Source: SAR86 cluster bacterium SAR86E (GTDB lineage Bacteria; Pseudomonadota; Gammaproteobacteria; Magnimaribacterales; D2472). From it: a DNA stretch of 64,000 nt. The DNA lies in contig AMWX01000002.1 of NCBI GenBank assembly GCA_000307935.1, positions 1 through 64,000 of the forward strand. The letters are read 5' to 3'. Position numbers and translations under genes: made by a program. Shown here piece by piece: positions 1-9,399 of the stretch; positions within the stretch are counted from its first letter, which is position 1; each line of letters opens with the position of its first letter. The notes beneath the pieces were generated by a model. It made no database searches. It had not been told where the DNA came from and was given only the letters and a program-made list of their open reading frames with translations.

Positions 1-426
1 GCCTTGCAAGGTCCATGTCATGAAAAATTGAGAGAAAGAAGTTTTAATAGAGTCAAATCGCCCATCTTTTTTATCTCTATGAACTCTCATAAATAAAAAT
101 GAGCCGAGCCTTACTGCCCAGATAATAATTGCTGCACCTATGATGAGGCCTCCAAGATCAAAATTTTTAGAATTGTTAGTTGAATATATAGCAATCGAAA
201 TGGCTGCTATGTAGGTAAGACTTCCTGTTAAATCATAGAATTTTTCAGTTTTAAATATAAAAGCAGGTATATATGCTATCCATTGAATAACAAATATCAT
301 GACCAGGAGATGGCCTACTAAGTTCAGACCCGATATCTCGATACTATTGAATGAAATGATATCGGCGTATAGCTTTGTAAAAAGGAAAACTCCAGCAGCG
401 ATAGCTAAATTAGTTAAATGTTTCAT
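1..426 (-). CDS. DUF1295-family membrane protein, C-terminus cut by window edge
   Basis: The frame is open from 426 to the window edge (142 codons), so only the N-terminal half is present. It holds several hydrophobic segments, and the last visible stretch (RLGSFLFMRVHRDKKDGRFD) matches the DUF1295 / steroid 5-alpha-reductase-like family, which ends in a related catalytic-type region outside the window. A GGGAGG Shine-Dalgarno lies at 431-436. Two ATG codons follow in frame (429 and 426); the second overlaps the TGA of the upstream peptidase gene as ATGA, implying translational coupling. The substrate is unknown for bacterial members; a role in lipid or steroid-like reduction is only a family-level guess. 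Confidence 0.75.
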   Translation of the reverse strand, partial: MKHLTNLAIAAGVFLFTKLYADIISFNSIEISGLNLVGHLLVMIFVIQWIAYIPAFIFKTEKFYDLTGSLTYIAAISIAIYSTNNSKNFDLGGLIIGAAIIIWAVRLGSFLFMRVHRDKKDGRFDSIKTSFSQFFMTWTLQG

Positions 427-2255
427 CATCCCTCCCAACCACATGTGCGTTCAGCATTTTGAGTATCAAGCCAATCTTTAAGAGGCTGATAATAGTTTAA
501 CATCGATTTTCCGCTTAGCCTCCTTGTTCCAGTAAGTGCCTCCAATGCTATTTGCCACTCTGCACTTTGCCCGAGTGCGAGCATTGCTCTTAATTTTTCT
601 CCAGCAAGTTCATTGTCATATATTGAGCACTCATGGAGAGGCCCGTTAAAGCCCATTTGATTGCAAAGAGATTCGTGAAATTGATATTGAAGAATTTTTG
701 CTAGGTAATATCTAGTATATGGTGTATTGCCAGGAATATGATATTTAGCCCCTGGATCAAAGGCATCTGCATCACGATCAATGGGTGCTCCAACACCCTG
801 ATAAAACTCTCTTAATTCCCACCAAGTACTATTTAGGTCATCTCGAGCAGTCTCACCAGTGAAAACTTTTGCTCTCCATTTATCTAGCATCAACGTCCAA
901 GGGACAGAAACTACTCCATCCAACGCCTGTTTCATTAATAAGGAGATAGGATCAGCTTTTGCTTGTATAGACTCCTCTTGACTCACCATGCCAATTTTAT
1001 GAAGGTAGTCAGGTGTAATTGATAATGTTAATAAATCTCCAACTGCCTCATGAAACCCATCATTAGCTCCACTTTGAAAAATATCAGGTAAATGACTGTA
1101 AGCTTGGTAATAAAAAATATGGCCCAATTCATGATGAATTACCGAGAAGTCCTCAGCATTTCTTTCAATACACATTTTAATTCTTAAATCATCAATATCT
1201 GAATTAAGATCCCAAGCTGATGCATGACACACAACATTTCGGTCCTGAGGCTTTATGAATAAAGACCTATCCCAAAAGGTATCTGACAAAGGATCGAACC
1301 CAAGCGAAATAAAAAAGTTTTCGGCAATCTTGACCATTTCTATTTCATCAATATCTTTTTCAATAAGTATTTTGGTTAAGTCTATCTCCGTATCAGAATT
1401 GCCGCTTTCAGGAGTGTATACAAGGTCGTAAATATTTGACCATGATTGTCCCCACATATTTCCCAAAACGTGTGCTGGTAAATTACCGGTTCTTGCCACA
1501 ACTTCCTCACCATAATAATTTGACAGCTCATCTCTAACATGACAATGCAAAGCATCATATAATGGCTTTAATTCCTCCCAGACTCTATCAGTTTCATCTA
1601 AAAACTCATCTGCTGGCATGTCATACTGACTAAACCACAAATCTGTTAAGCCTTCATAGCCTAGATCATTAGCTCCTTGGTTCCCAATTTCCACCATTCT
1701 CAAATACTTGTCTTTCATGGGCTTGCCAATATTTCTCCAGCCTTCCCAAGCCTTTAAGAGTTCAGCAGAATCTCTAGAATTATCAATAATGGACTCAAAT
1801 GCTTCTAGATCATAACAATCATCATCTGCGAAACAATGTTGTCCAGTTCCATACATTGCATCTAGTTCAGCGCTGATCGTTGAAATTTCTCCAGCTAAAC
1901 CTTCATCTAAAGGTGATGGCATAACAAATGAGCTCTTAATAAGGTTAAGTTTTCTTCTATTTTCTTGGGAGACCTTTACTCCGTCGAAAGAAGAGGCCTG
2001 CCGCGCACGCTCTAATGCAAGCAATTGGTATCTTTTGCCATAGTCTGCAACTACTTTCTGCGAATCATAAGTGATAAAATTAGCGCCTATCCAATATGCT
2101 GAGCTTGCTATGGGTCCTAAGGTCTTGTCTTCAAGCTCTACTCTTTGAAGAAATGCTTCTGCATCGGATTCAGTGAGAACATTTGATTGCTCATTTGAAC
2201 ATGAGGAAATCACTAGGATAGACAGAAAAATAGTAGATAATAAAAATTTATGCAT
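426..2255 (-). CDS. M2-family peptidyl-dipeptidase (angiotensin-converting-enzyme-like) lipoprotein
   Basis: 609 residues, close to the single-domain bacterial ACE homologues. The N-terminus is a lipoprotein signal with lipobox ISSC (Cys19), so the enzyme is expected on the periplasmic face of a membrane. The gluzincin signature HHELGH at 374-379 gives HExxH ligands His375 and His379 with Glu376 as base; the third zinc ligand is Glu403 in FHEAVGD. M2 enzymes remove dipeptides from peptide C-termini, so this probably takes part in using extracellular peptides. Its start faces the efp gene across 43 bp, and its stop overlaps the following DUF1295 gene. Confidence 0.93.
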   Translation of the reverse strand: MHKFLLSTIFLSILVISSCSNEQSNVLTESDAEAFLQRVELEDKTLGPIASSAYWIGANFITYDSQKVVADYGKRYQLLALERARQASSFDGVKVSQENRRKLNLIKSSFVMPSPLDEGLAGEISTISAELDAMYGTGQHCFADDDCYDLEAFESIIDNSRDSAELLKAWEGWRNIGKPMKDKYLRMVEIGNQGANDLGYEGLTDLWFSQYDMPADEFLDETDRVWEELKPLYDALHCHVRDELSNYYGEEVVARTGNLPAHVLGNMWGQSWSNIYDLVYTPESGNSDTEIDLTKILIEKDIDEIEMVKIAENFFISLGFDPLSDTFWDRSLFIKPQDRNVVCHASAWDLNSDIDDLRIKMCIERNAEDFSVIHHELGHIFYYQAYSHLPDIFQSGANDGFHEAVGDLLTLSITPDYLHKIGMVSQEESIQAKADPISLLMKQALDGVVSVPWTLMLDKWRAKVFTGETARDDLNSTWWELREFYQGVGAPIDRDADAFDPGAKYHIPGNTPYTRYYLAKILQYQFHESLCNQMGFNGPLHECSIYDNELAGEKLRAMLALGQSAEWQIALEALTGTRRLSGKSMLNYYQPLKDWLDTQNAERTCGWEG

Positions 2256-2298
2256 TAAAAAAGCCCTTTTTAAAAATAATAGGAAAGTTAATCACACT

Positions 2299-2859
2299 AT
2301 GAAAATTTCAACAAGCCAATTTCGAAACGGTCTAAAAATTATTATTAATGATCAGCCCTGCTCTATTTTAGAGCATGAATTTCATAAACCAGGAAAAGGA
2401 CAAGCTGTAATGCGAGTAAAGTTTAGAAACCTAATTACTGGCAAAGTTATAGATAAAACATATAAATCAGGGGAGTCGGTAGAAGAAGCAGATGTAATGA
2501 CTATAGAGATGAGCTACCTATATTCAGATGGCACGCAATGGCATTTTATGAATTCTTCTACTTATGAGCAGATCGGCATAAATCAAGATGTTGTGGGTGA
2601 TGCAAAGAAATGGATTATTGGTCAAGAGAATTGTGAAGTTGTTATTTGGAATGACGAGCCTATTTCTGTTGAGGCGCCTCCATTCGTGGAATTGAACATT
2701 GCAAAATCAGACCCTGGTATCAAAGGAGACACTGTATCTGGTGCAACCAAACCTGCAGAACTAGAAACTGGGGTAATTATTCAAGTCCCTTTGTTTGTTG
2801 AAGAAGGTGAGAAAATTAAAGTAGACACAAGGTCTGGCGAGTATTCGGGGCGAGTGTAA
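2299..2859 (+). CDS. efp: Translation elongation factor P
   Basis: 186 residues, the standard EF-P length of about 188. The N-terminal KOW-like domain carries the loop HKPGKGQA, in which Lys33 is the counterpart of the lysine that is beta-lysylated in E. coli. OB domains II and III follow and end in the typical GEYSGRV. EF-P relieves ribosome stalling at polyproline. The ATG at 2299 was chosen because the family starts just before the MKIxxxxFRNG region; a longer in-frame opening back to 2173 overlaps the divergent peptidase gene and has no family support. The lysine-modifying genes epmA and epmB are not in this window. argS follows after 3 bases. Confidence 0.97.
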   Translation: MKISTSQFRNGLKIIINDQPCSILEHEFHKPGKGQAVMRVKFRNLITGKVIDKTYKSGESVEEADVMTIEMSYLYSDGTQWHFMNSSTYEQIGINQDVVGDAKKWIIGQENCEVVIWNDEPISVEAPPFVELNIAKSDPGIKGDTVSGATKPAELETGVIIQVPLFVEEGEKIKVDTRSGEYSGRV

Positions 2860-2862
2860 ACT

Positions 2863-4593
2863 TTGTATAATAATATTTTATCTTCGTTACATGATTTTAT
2901 TAATAATGAGTTATCTCTTCACGCCGATCAAAGAAAAGCATTATTTAATAAGCATAAGCTTAACCTAACAGATTCTCTGCAAAAAGGTCACTGGACAAGC
3001 AATCTATGTTTAGTTGCATCTAATCTTGCAAAAAAAAATCCACGTGACATAGCTTCAGCATTAATATCTAAGCTGGAAGGTCAACCTGAAATTTCAAAAG
3101 TGGAATTAGCTGGCCCTGGCTTTATAAATATATTTTTAACTCGAGAAGCATTTTTAGATCAACTAGATGGCGCCCATAAAAATCCAAATTTTTTCGATAA
3201 TTCTATTCATGCACCCAAAGAAAAAATACAGATAGAATTTGTTTCAGCAAATCCAACTGGTCCATTGCATGTTGGTCATGGTCGGGGAGCTGCTTATGGT
3301 GACGCCATTGGTCGAATCTTGCAACGACTCGGTCATGATGTCTCTAGAGAATATTATGTAAACGATGCTGGAAGGCAGATTGATATTCTGGCATGCAGCA
3401 TCTTCTTAAGGAAATTTGAGTGCATCGATGATAATAATTTTCCTGGCTCTGCATATAAAGGATCATACATTGTAGAAATTGCTCAAGGTATAGAAATTGA
3501 TTCAACTTTTTCACAAGCTGAAAAAGAGACTTTAACGGATGATCTTCCATCTGATGATGAAGAAAAGATAGATGTGTTAATTGAGCGCATCAAGATTAAT
3601 TATTCAAATAATTGGTTATTAATAAGAGAGCATGGCTTGGACTATGTGATTAAATCCATTAAGGAGGATTTAACTGAGTTTAAGGTAATTTTTGATAACT
3701 GGTTTTTTGAATCCTCCCTTGGAAAACTTACAGACAAAGAATCAGAAATTTCTATGGCACTCGATCGAGTTAAAAAAGATCACGCCTATGAAAAGAATGG
3801 AGCTGTTTGGCTTGAGTCAACTAAATTTGGTGATGATAAAGATCGGGTTATCATCCGTGAGGATGGAAGGGGAACATATTTATCAGCTGATTTGGCTTAT
3901 CACAGGAATAAATTAGATAGAGGTTTTGATACCATTATTAATGTTTGGGGCTCAGATCATCATGGATACATTAAAAGAATCGAAGCAACCATTGAAGCCA
4001 TGGGCTATAGCAAAAAACAAATGCAAGTTCAGCTTGTTCAATTTGCCAACCTTTTTGACAATGGTTCAAAAGTTAAAATGTCTACCCGTAGTGGAAATTT
4101 TTATACACTCAAACAATTAATTGATGATATTGGCCCAGACGCATCAAGGTTCTATTACTTGTCAAAACAGGCAGACCAGCACCTTGATTTCGATATTGGA
4201 ATTGCTAGATCTAATTCAAAAGAAAATCTTTATTATTACGTCCAATATGCACATGCAAGAATCTGCTCAGTCGAGAAAAAATATCTTGAATCAGGTGGGT
4301 CTTTACCAGATCAATTTAATGAAGATGGTTTTGATGGTTGCGATGAGCTGCTACAAATGGCTTTGAGTGCACAATTTGTGATTAAGGGTGCAGGGGAAAA
4401 CCTACAGCCGCATCTTATTGTTTATTATCTTAGAGATATTTCACAAAGCTTCCATCAATTTTATAACAGTGTAAATATCCTGAATGCTAAAAAATCACAG
4501 CAAAATAATATTATTCGATCGCTAATCATTGTGAAATCTGTGATAGCTTCCTCTTTAGAATTGTTAGGTATTGAGCCTTTAGATAGCATGTAA
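2863..4593 (+). CDS. argS: Arginyl-tRNA synthetase
   Basis: 576 residues, class I aminoacyl-tRNA synthetase that charges tRNA-Arg. An N-terminal Arg-tRNA-synthetase additional domain comes first. The HIGH-equivalent is PTGPLHVGHGRG at about residues 130-140 and the KMSK-equivalent is KMSTRSG at about 405. The C-terminal DALR anticodon-binding domain ends at the stop. The start is TTG, three bases after the efp stop; the downstream sequence MYNNILSSLHDFI fits the family N-terminus, so the unusual start is accepted. A SPOR-domain gene follows after 5 bases, as it does next to argS in Pseudomonas. Confidence 0.97.
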   Translation: MYNNILSSLHDFINNELSLHADQRKALFNKHKLNLTDSLQKGHWTSNLCLVASNLAKKNPRDIASALISKLEGQPEISKVELAGPGFINIFLTREAFLDQLDGAHKNPNFFDNSIHAPKEKIQIEFVSANPTGPLHVGHGRGAAYGDAIGRILQRLGHDVSREYYVNDAGRQIDILACSIFLRKFECIDDNNFPGSAYKGSYIVEIAQGIEIDSTFSQAEKETLTDDLPSDDEEKIDVLIERIKINYSNNWLLIREHGLDYVIKSIKEDLTEFKVIFDNWFFESSLGKLTDKESEISMALDRVKKDHAYEKNGAVWLESTKFGDDKDRVIIREDGRGTYLSADLAYHRNKLDRGFDTIINVWGSDHHGYIKRIEATIEAMGYSKKQMQVQLVQFANLFDNGSKVKMSTRSGNFYTLKQLIDDIGPDASRFYYLSKQADQHLDFDIGIARSNSKENLYYYVQYAHARICSVEKKYLESGGSLPDQFNEDGFDGCDELLQMALSAQFVIKGAGENLQPHLIVYYLRDISQSFHQFYNSVNILNAKKSQQNNIIRSLIIVKSVIASSLELLGIEPLDSM

Positions 4594-4598
4594 TTAAT

Positions 4599-5135
4599 GT
4601 GAAAGACTTTGCTAAAAAACATCCTATAAACAAATCGAAGACAAAGAGAGTCAAGACATCTTTGCGGGCAAAAAGAGAACTAAATCAACCTCTTAAAATA
4701 AAACATTTATTTATTATTATTACTGTAAGTATTTTAATTTTATTCGCATCAAATTTATTGCTTCAGACTGATGTTGTTAACATAAGAGGAAAAGTAAGTA
4801 ATCCAACCATAGAGTTTTTATATCCTATTGAACTTGCAAAAGATACTGTGCTAATTGAGCTTGAGGGAATTGTTGTTGAAGAAGATTGCGAGTATTTAAT
4901 CCAAATTGAATCATATGGCAAAAGGGTATACGCGCAGGAGCAACTTAGCTCAATGCTTTCATTAGGTTTAGAGTCTTATGTTGAAAGAACATTCAGCTCA
5001 AAACAGCCAGATAAACCATTATTCAGAGTTATGTCAGGCCCTTATCTCAATAAATCTCAGGTGAATAATGCTAGAGAACTGCTAGTAAAAAATGGCAGGC
5101 AACCTCTTATCTACAAAAAATGCACCAAAACATAG
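4599..5135 (+). CDS. SPOR-domain cell-division protein, FtsN-like
   Basis: 178 residues starting with GTG. A short, strongly basic cytoplasmic N-terminus is followed by one membrane segment at about residues 36-58. A periplasmic part then ends in a SPOR-type domain, about residues 100-175, recognisable by the YxVRVMSGPY-like segment FRVMSGPYLNKSQVNNARELL. SPOR domains bind denuded septal peptidoglycan. Topology and position beside argS match the FtsN gene of pseudomonads, but the protein is short and FtsN is not assignable by motif alone. Its 3' end overlaps yggS by 16 bases. Confidence 0.8.
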   Translation: MKDFAKKHPINKSKTKRVKTSLRAKRELNQPLKIKHLFIIITVSILILFASNLLLQTDVVNIRGKVSNPTIEFLYPIELAKDTVLIELEGIVVEEDCEYLIQIESYGKRVYAQEQLSSMLSLGLESYVERTFSSKQPDKPLFRVMSGPYLNKSQVNNARELLVKNGRQPLIYKKCTKT

Positions 5136-5806
5136 CAGATAGACTTATAGATATTTCTAGTAAGATTCAAAATTCTTGCTATCAAGCTCAAAGAGCTGAG
5201 GATGAGATTAAGCTAGTCGCGGTTTCTAAATTGCAATCTGTTGAAGTCATAAAAGAGGCTTATTCACTTGGGATAAATAATTTTGGAGAAAATTATGCAC
5301 AAGAGCTAGCTGAAAAATCATCAACCTGTCCTAATAATATTATCTGGCATTTTATAGGTCCCATCCAGTCTAATAAAACTAGCTTAATTGCTAAACATGC
5401 ACAATGGGTGCACTCCATAGACAGAGAAAAAGTTGCAATGAAGTTAAATAATGCTCTTGAACTTGAAGGCAAAAAAATTCATGCATTGATCCAAGTCAAT
5501 ATTGATCGTGAGGAATCTAAGTCAGGAATTTTTCCAGAGGAAACAATTGATTTTGCGAATAAAGTAATTGCTCATTATCCAAACTTAATCCTCAAGGGAT
5601 TAATGTTTATGCCACAGATTAATGCCTCTAAAAAAGCTAAAATAGAAACTATGAACAAAATAGTTCACTTACATAAATCTTTATTATCGGAGCTGCCTAG
5701 TTGCACAGAATTGTCCCTAGGAACCTCAAGTGACTTTGAGGAATCAATTTTCAATGGGTCAACGATTTTAAGAATCGGGGAGAGCTTGCTAGGCAAAAGA
5801 TCATGA
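5120..5806 (+). CDS. yggS: PLP homeostasis protein YggS/PLPBP
   Basis: 228 residues, a single-domain fold type III PLP protein with no enzymatic activity; in E. coli it buffers pyridoxal phosphate and affects amino-acid balance. The PLP lysine lies in LVAVSKLQ at about residues 32-39; NFGENYAQE and WHFIGPIQSNK are family signatures, and the C-terminal LSLGTSSDFEESI forms the phosphate site. It begins inside the SPOR gene and its stop overlaps the proC start as ATGA. The yggS-proC-yggT order is a long-conserved proteobacterial arrangement. Confidence 0.96.
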   Translation: MHQNIADRLIDISSKIQNSCYQAQRAEDEIKLVAVSKLQSVEVIKEAYSLGINNFGENYAQELAEKSSTCPNNIIWHFIGPIQSNKTSLIAKHAQWVHSIDREKVAMKLNNALELEGKKIHALIQVNIDREESKSGIFPEETIDFANKVIAHYPNLILKGLMFMPQINASKKAKIETMNKIVHLHKSLLSELPSCTELSLGTSSDFEESIFNGSTILRIGESLLGKRS

Positions 5807-6588
5807 AAATTTGTTTTTTAGGGTGCGGCAATATTGCACAAGCGATCATTGATGGATTATTGAATGATGGCATCCAACCATCTAACATCGGATGCATTGA
5901 AAGAAATGAGCAAAGAGTTAGGTCGCTTAAGAAGCAGGATTTGCAAATAGTTGAGTTAGAAAATTTAGCATCACTGAATTTTGATTTAATTGTTCTGGCA
6001 GTCAAACCTAAGGATGCTTTGAGCGCTGAACAAAGTATTTTTAAGCATGCGCCAAAAGCAATCATATTAAGTGTTGTTGCAGGGATTGGTTTAGAAAAGT
6101 ATTCTCAGCCCAAATCTATAATACGCGCAATGCCGAACACAGCATGCGCTTTCAGGAAGGGAGTAACAGCTCTCTATGCTCTTGATCAGAATTCAGAGGC
6201 ATTTATTAAAGCAAACAGCCTATTTAGAAAAATTGGTCATGTCTTAACACTGCAAAATGAAGATGAAATGCATAGATTTACAAGCATCATTGGAAGCGGC
6301 CAAGCTTTTCTATTTCAAGTACTCAATACTTATCTTGAAGAATTAAAAAATATATCTTCAACCGACCAGGCAGCTACTCGATTAATGTTTCAGGATTTTA
6401 TTAGCAGCCTGAGTGACTCATTCTCTCAGGACTCAAATTTTGAAAGCTTGATAAATAAGATAAAATCTCCGGGAGGAACTACTCAGGCTGGTTTAGAATC
6501 TCTTCAAAATAATAATCTTGATAAAATTTTGCAAGATGCTTTTCAGGCTGCCGAAGATAGATCCATTGAGATAAGTAATGAGCAATAA
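5803..6588 (+). CDS. proC: Pyrroline-5-carboxylate reductase
   Basis: 261 residues. It reduces 1-pyrroline-5-carboxylate to proline with NAD(P)H. The N-terminal Rossmann motif is FLGCGNIAQAI at residues 4-14. The P5CR signature runs through the SPGGTTQAGL-like segment near residue 225. AMPNTACAFRKGVTALY at about 107-123 is the usual substrate-site region. The start overlaps the yggS stop by four bases. Twenty bases separate it from yggT. Confidence 0.96.
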   Translation: MKICFLGCGNIAQAIIDGLLNDGIQPSNIGCIERNEQRVRSLKKQDLQIVELENLASLNFDLIVLAVKPKDALSAEQSIFKHAPKAIILSVVAGIGLEKYSQPKSIIRAMPNTACAFRKGVTALYALDQNSEAFIKANSLFRKIGHVLTLQNEDEMHRFTSIIGSGQAFLFQVLNTYLEELKNISSTDQAATRLMFQDFISSLSDSFSQDSNFESLINKIKSPGGTTQAGLESLQNNNLDKILQDAFQAAEDRSIEISNEQ

Positions 6589-6608
6589 CAAACAATATTT
6601 TAGAAAAT

Positions 6609-7124
6609 ATGATTAGTGTAATAGCAATAATTTTGGGCTTTGCAAGCTATGCATTTGTAATCCTCTCAGTGTTCCGGTTGCTTCGAGTTAACTATTTCAA
6701 CCCAATAGTTAAAATATTTGCGACTTATCTTGAGCCAGTTTCAAAAAGCATTTTCTTCTTTTTACCTCCTCTCATTGCAGCAATTGCTTTTGCCCTGGTG
6801 CTCAAGTTTAGTTCTTTTTATTTAGCATACTCATCTGGCTATGAAACCCTAACCCTCTTCTACGTTTCTGTAATAGATGTTTTAAATTCTGGATTTAGGA
6901 TTTTGTTTTATTGCGTTATAGGTTCAGTGGTGCTTAGTTGGGTGGCCCCTGGAAATAATCATCCTTTGCTTCAAATCATTGAAGAAATTTCTGCAGGCAT
7001 TTTGAGTCCTGTTAGAAAGTTTTTACCCCCCATGGGTGGCTTAGACTTTACCCCTATTATTGGATTACTTGTATTAAACCTTATTAATTCCTCATTGGTA
7101 CAAATAATTAGCTCTTTAGTATGA
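6609..7124 (+). CDS. yggT: YggT-family integral membrane protein
   Basis: 171 residues with two YGGT domains, each a pair of hydrophobic segments around a short loop; the second contains SWVAPGNNHPLLQIIEEISAGI, typical of the family. It is probably an inner-membrane protein of unresolved function, often linked to cell shape or osmotic stress. It sits in the classic place after proC and overlaps the metX start by four bases. Confidence 0.92.
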   Translation: MISVIAIILGFASYAFVILSVFRLLRVNYFNPIVKIFATYLEPVSKSIFFFLPPLIAAIAFALVLKFSSFYLAYSSGYETLTLFYVSVIDVLNSGFRILFYCVIGSVVLSWVAPGNNHPLLQIIEEISAGILSPVRKFLPPMGGLDFTPIIGLLVLNLINSSLVQIISSLV

Positions 7125-8221
7125 AAATTGTATCTGAGAAAATATCTTTTGAAGATTCTTTGAAACTCCAATCTGGAGATGTTCTGTCTGGTTTTGAGTT
7201 AATGACAGAAACCTATGGAGAGCTTAATTCGGACAAGAGTAATGCTGTCTTAGTGTGCCACGCCTTCTCTGGCAATCATCATGCTGCTGGCGTTAAAAAT
7301 GGAGAAAAAAAGCCAGGTTGGTGGGATGAAATAATTGGTGATGGGAAAACAATTGATACAAAAAAATTCTTTGTTGTTTCTCTAAATAACCTTGGCGGCT
7401 GTCATGGCTCCTCTGGACCTACCTCCATAGCTGCTGATTCTGACCAACCTTATGGCGCAAGTTTTCCTGAGGTGTCGGTAAGAGATTGGGTTGAAACTCA
7501 AAAACTACTAGCTGATCATTTTGGGATTGATTGCTGGGAAATGGTTGCCGGCGGAAGCTTAGGAGGTATGCAAGCGCTTCAATGGGCAGTCTCATACCCT
7601 TCCAGAATTAAGAAAGCCGCAATTATTGCCGCCTCATCAAAAATAAGCACACAAAATATTGCATTAAATGAAGTGGCCAGAGAAATAATTAAAAAAGATG
7701 GAAGTTTTCACAACGGGGATTACATCGCTAAAGGAGAATCCCCCAAGAAAGGATTGAAAGCGGCCAGAATGCTTGGTCACATCACTTATTTATCTGAATC
7801 CAATATGCGCAAAAGGTTCGGTAGGAAGTTGCAAGATCCAGAAAATAAAATGGATGCAGACGTAAACTATGAAGTAGAAAACTATCTTCAATATAAAGGT
7901 GAGCAATTTGCTAAAACCTTTGATGCAAACAGCTATATTCTAATGACCAAAGCCATGGATAGCTTCGATCCAGCCAAAAGTTTTGATGATGATTTGGTAG
8001 CATGCCTCAAAAATGCTCGAGCTAAATTGCTCATTGCATCTTTTGATTCAGATTGGCTGTTCCCGAAAGAGTATGGATTAGACATTCAAATGTCTGCCAT
8101 TAAGGCGGGCATCAATAGTACCTATATAGAACTAGAAGGTGATTATGGTCATGATAGCTTTCTCTTTCATTCTGACCGATATTCTACCGCGCTAAAAAGC
8201 TTTTTAAATTCAAATGAATAA
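7121..8221 (+). CDS. metX: Homoserine O-acyltransferase (MetX)
   Basis: 366 residues, alpha/beta-hydrolase fold. It activates homoserine for methionine synthesis. The nucleophile is Ser146 in AGGSLGGMQAL. An Asp in ASFDSDWLFP and a His in GDYGHDSFL complete the triad, and the family segment NNLGGCHGSSGPTS lies at about 89-102. MetX enzymes use either acetyl-CoA or succinyl-CoA and the donor cannot be told from these motifs. metW follows with an 8-base overlap. With MetH encoded at 42178-45840, both ends of methionine synthesis lie in the window. Confidence 0.95.
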   Translation: MKIVSEKISFEDSLKLQSGDVLSGFELMTETYGELNSDKSNAVLVCHAFSGNHHAAGVKNGEKKPGWWDEIIGDGKTIDTKKFFVVSLNNLGGCHGSSGPTSIAADSDQPYGASFPEVSVRDWVETQKLLADHFGIDCWEMVAGGSLGGMQALQWAVSYPSRIKKAAIIAASSKISTQNIALNEVAREIIKKDGSFHNGDYIAKGESPKKGLKAARMLGHITYLSESNMRKRFGRKLQDPENKMDADVNYEVENYLQYKGEQFAKTFDANSYILMTKAMDSFDPAKSFDDDLVACLKNARAKLLIASFDSDWLFPKEYGLDIQMSAIKAGINSTYIELEGDYGHDSFLFHSDRYSTALKSFLNSNE

Positions 8222-8801
8222 TCAACTTCAATCAATTGTCCTTGATTGGATACCGAATCAGTCTAAAGTAGTAGATTTTGGTTGTGGGGATGGAGCTCTT
8301 CTTAAAATATTGGCTAAAAAAAAATCTGCGATCGGTTATGGAGTTGAGATTGACGGAGAAAAAATTAATGCGTGTATCACTAACGGTGTCTCAGTGATCC
8401 AACAAGATATTGACGCTGGCATCCAAAATTATAAAGGCATGGGTTTTGATGTCGCTATTATGGCTAGTTCCATCCAATGCCTAAGAAGACCAAGAAATGC
8501 TATGAAAAATATCTTAAAGGTTGCAAATGAGTGTGTAATTACTTTGCCTAATTTTGGAAACTGGGAACTCAGGCTTGGTTTATTAAAAGGTAAAATGCCT
8601 TCCTCGTCTCAACTTCCTGCTAAATGGTATGAAACAAAAAATCTTCATCTTTGTACAATTGCAGACTTCGAAGACTTGTGTGCAGAAGAATCTTTTAATA
8701 TTAAAAAGAAGGTGTATTTAAATAGTCGAGGTAGTTCTTCATGGCTGGCTAACGCTTTCCCTAACTTATTTGCTGCTGAGGCAGTTTATCTCATTGGCTG
8801 A
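8214..8801 (+). CDS. metW: MetW methyltransferase-like methionine biosynthesis protein
   Basis: 195 residues with an S-adenosylmethionine-binding Rossmann fold: motif I is VVDFGCGDGALLK at about 19-31 and an acidic residue follows in GVEIDG. The family signature PNFGNWELRLGLLKGKMP is present near 108-125. MetW is needed alongside MetX for homoserine acylation in several proteobacteria. The coupled 8-base overlap with metX supports joint function. The 3' end overlaps the rdgB start. Confidence 0.95.
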   Translation: MNNQLQSIVLDWIPNQSKVVDFGCGDGALLKILAKKKSAIGYGVEIDGEKINACITNGVSVIQQDIDAGIQNYKGMGFDVAIMASSIQCLRRPRNAMKNILKVANECVITLPNFGNWELRLGLLKGKMPSSSQLPAKWYETKNLHLCTIADFEDLCAEESFNIKKKVYLNSRGSSSWLANAFPNLFAAEAVYLIG

Positions 8802-9399
8802 TAAATCAACCATTGTTGTTGCATCTAATAATCCAGGCAAATTAAAAGAATTTGCCCTGCTTCTGCCCAACTTTAAAATAATTTCGCAAAGCTCTTTAAA
8901 CATTACGCCAGAAGAGGAGCTTGGTGAGACGTTCTTTGAAAACAGCCTCCAAAAAGCTCGAGTGGCAAACAACGTCTCGGGAATGATATCGCTGGGAGAT
9001 GATTCAGGCTTGATAGTACCAGCCTTAAATAATTTACCAGGATTACGCTCCGCCAGGTATGCACATGAGAACGCAACAGACGAAGAAAATAGGCAACATC
9101 TCCGAAAAGAACTAGAAGCATTAGATTTAAATCAAACCAAGGCATACTTTGTTTGCGTTTTAGTTTTAGTGCAGGTTTCTGCAGACCCCTTCCCTCTGAT
9201 TTCAACGGGGCTGTTAGAAGGCTCTGTAAAAACAACAATGCAAGGAACCAATGGTTTTGGATATGATCCTATGTTCTACCCCAAGGATAGCAATTTATCT
9301 TTGGGAGAAATGAATGCAGATGACAAAGCCCTGCTTAGCCATAGAGGAAAAGCTATCCAAGTCTTAAAAAGAAAAATTGAAGGGTTTGTTTCTGAATAA
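8794..9399 (+). CDS. rdgB: dITP/XTP pyrophosphatase (RdgB/HAM1)
   Basis: About 201 residues. It hydrolyses deaminated purine triphosphates such as dITP and XTP, keeping them out of DNA. Motifs: VVASNNPGKLKEF near the start, LGDDSGLIVPALNNLPGLRSARYA in the middle, GFGYDPMF and LSHRGKA at the end. TTG at 8794 is chosen because family members begin just before the VxAxxNxGK motif and a GAGG lies upstream at 8778-8781. A second in-frame TTG at 8770 would add eight residues. The gene overlaps metW by 8 bases. Confidence 0.93.
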   Translation: MADKSTIVVASNNPGKLKEFALLLPNFKIISQSSLNITPEEELGETFFENSLQKARVANNVSGMISLGDDSGLIVPALNNLPGLRSARYAHENATDEENRQHLRKELEALDLNQTKAYFVCVLVLVQVSADPFPLISTGLLEGSVKTTMQGTNGFGYDPMFYPKDSNLSLGEMNADDKALLSHRGKAIQVLKRKIEGFVSE

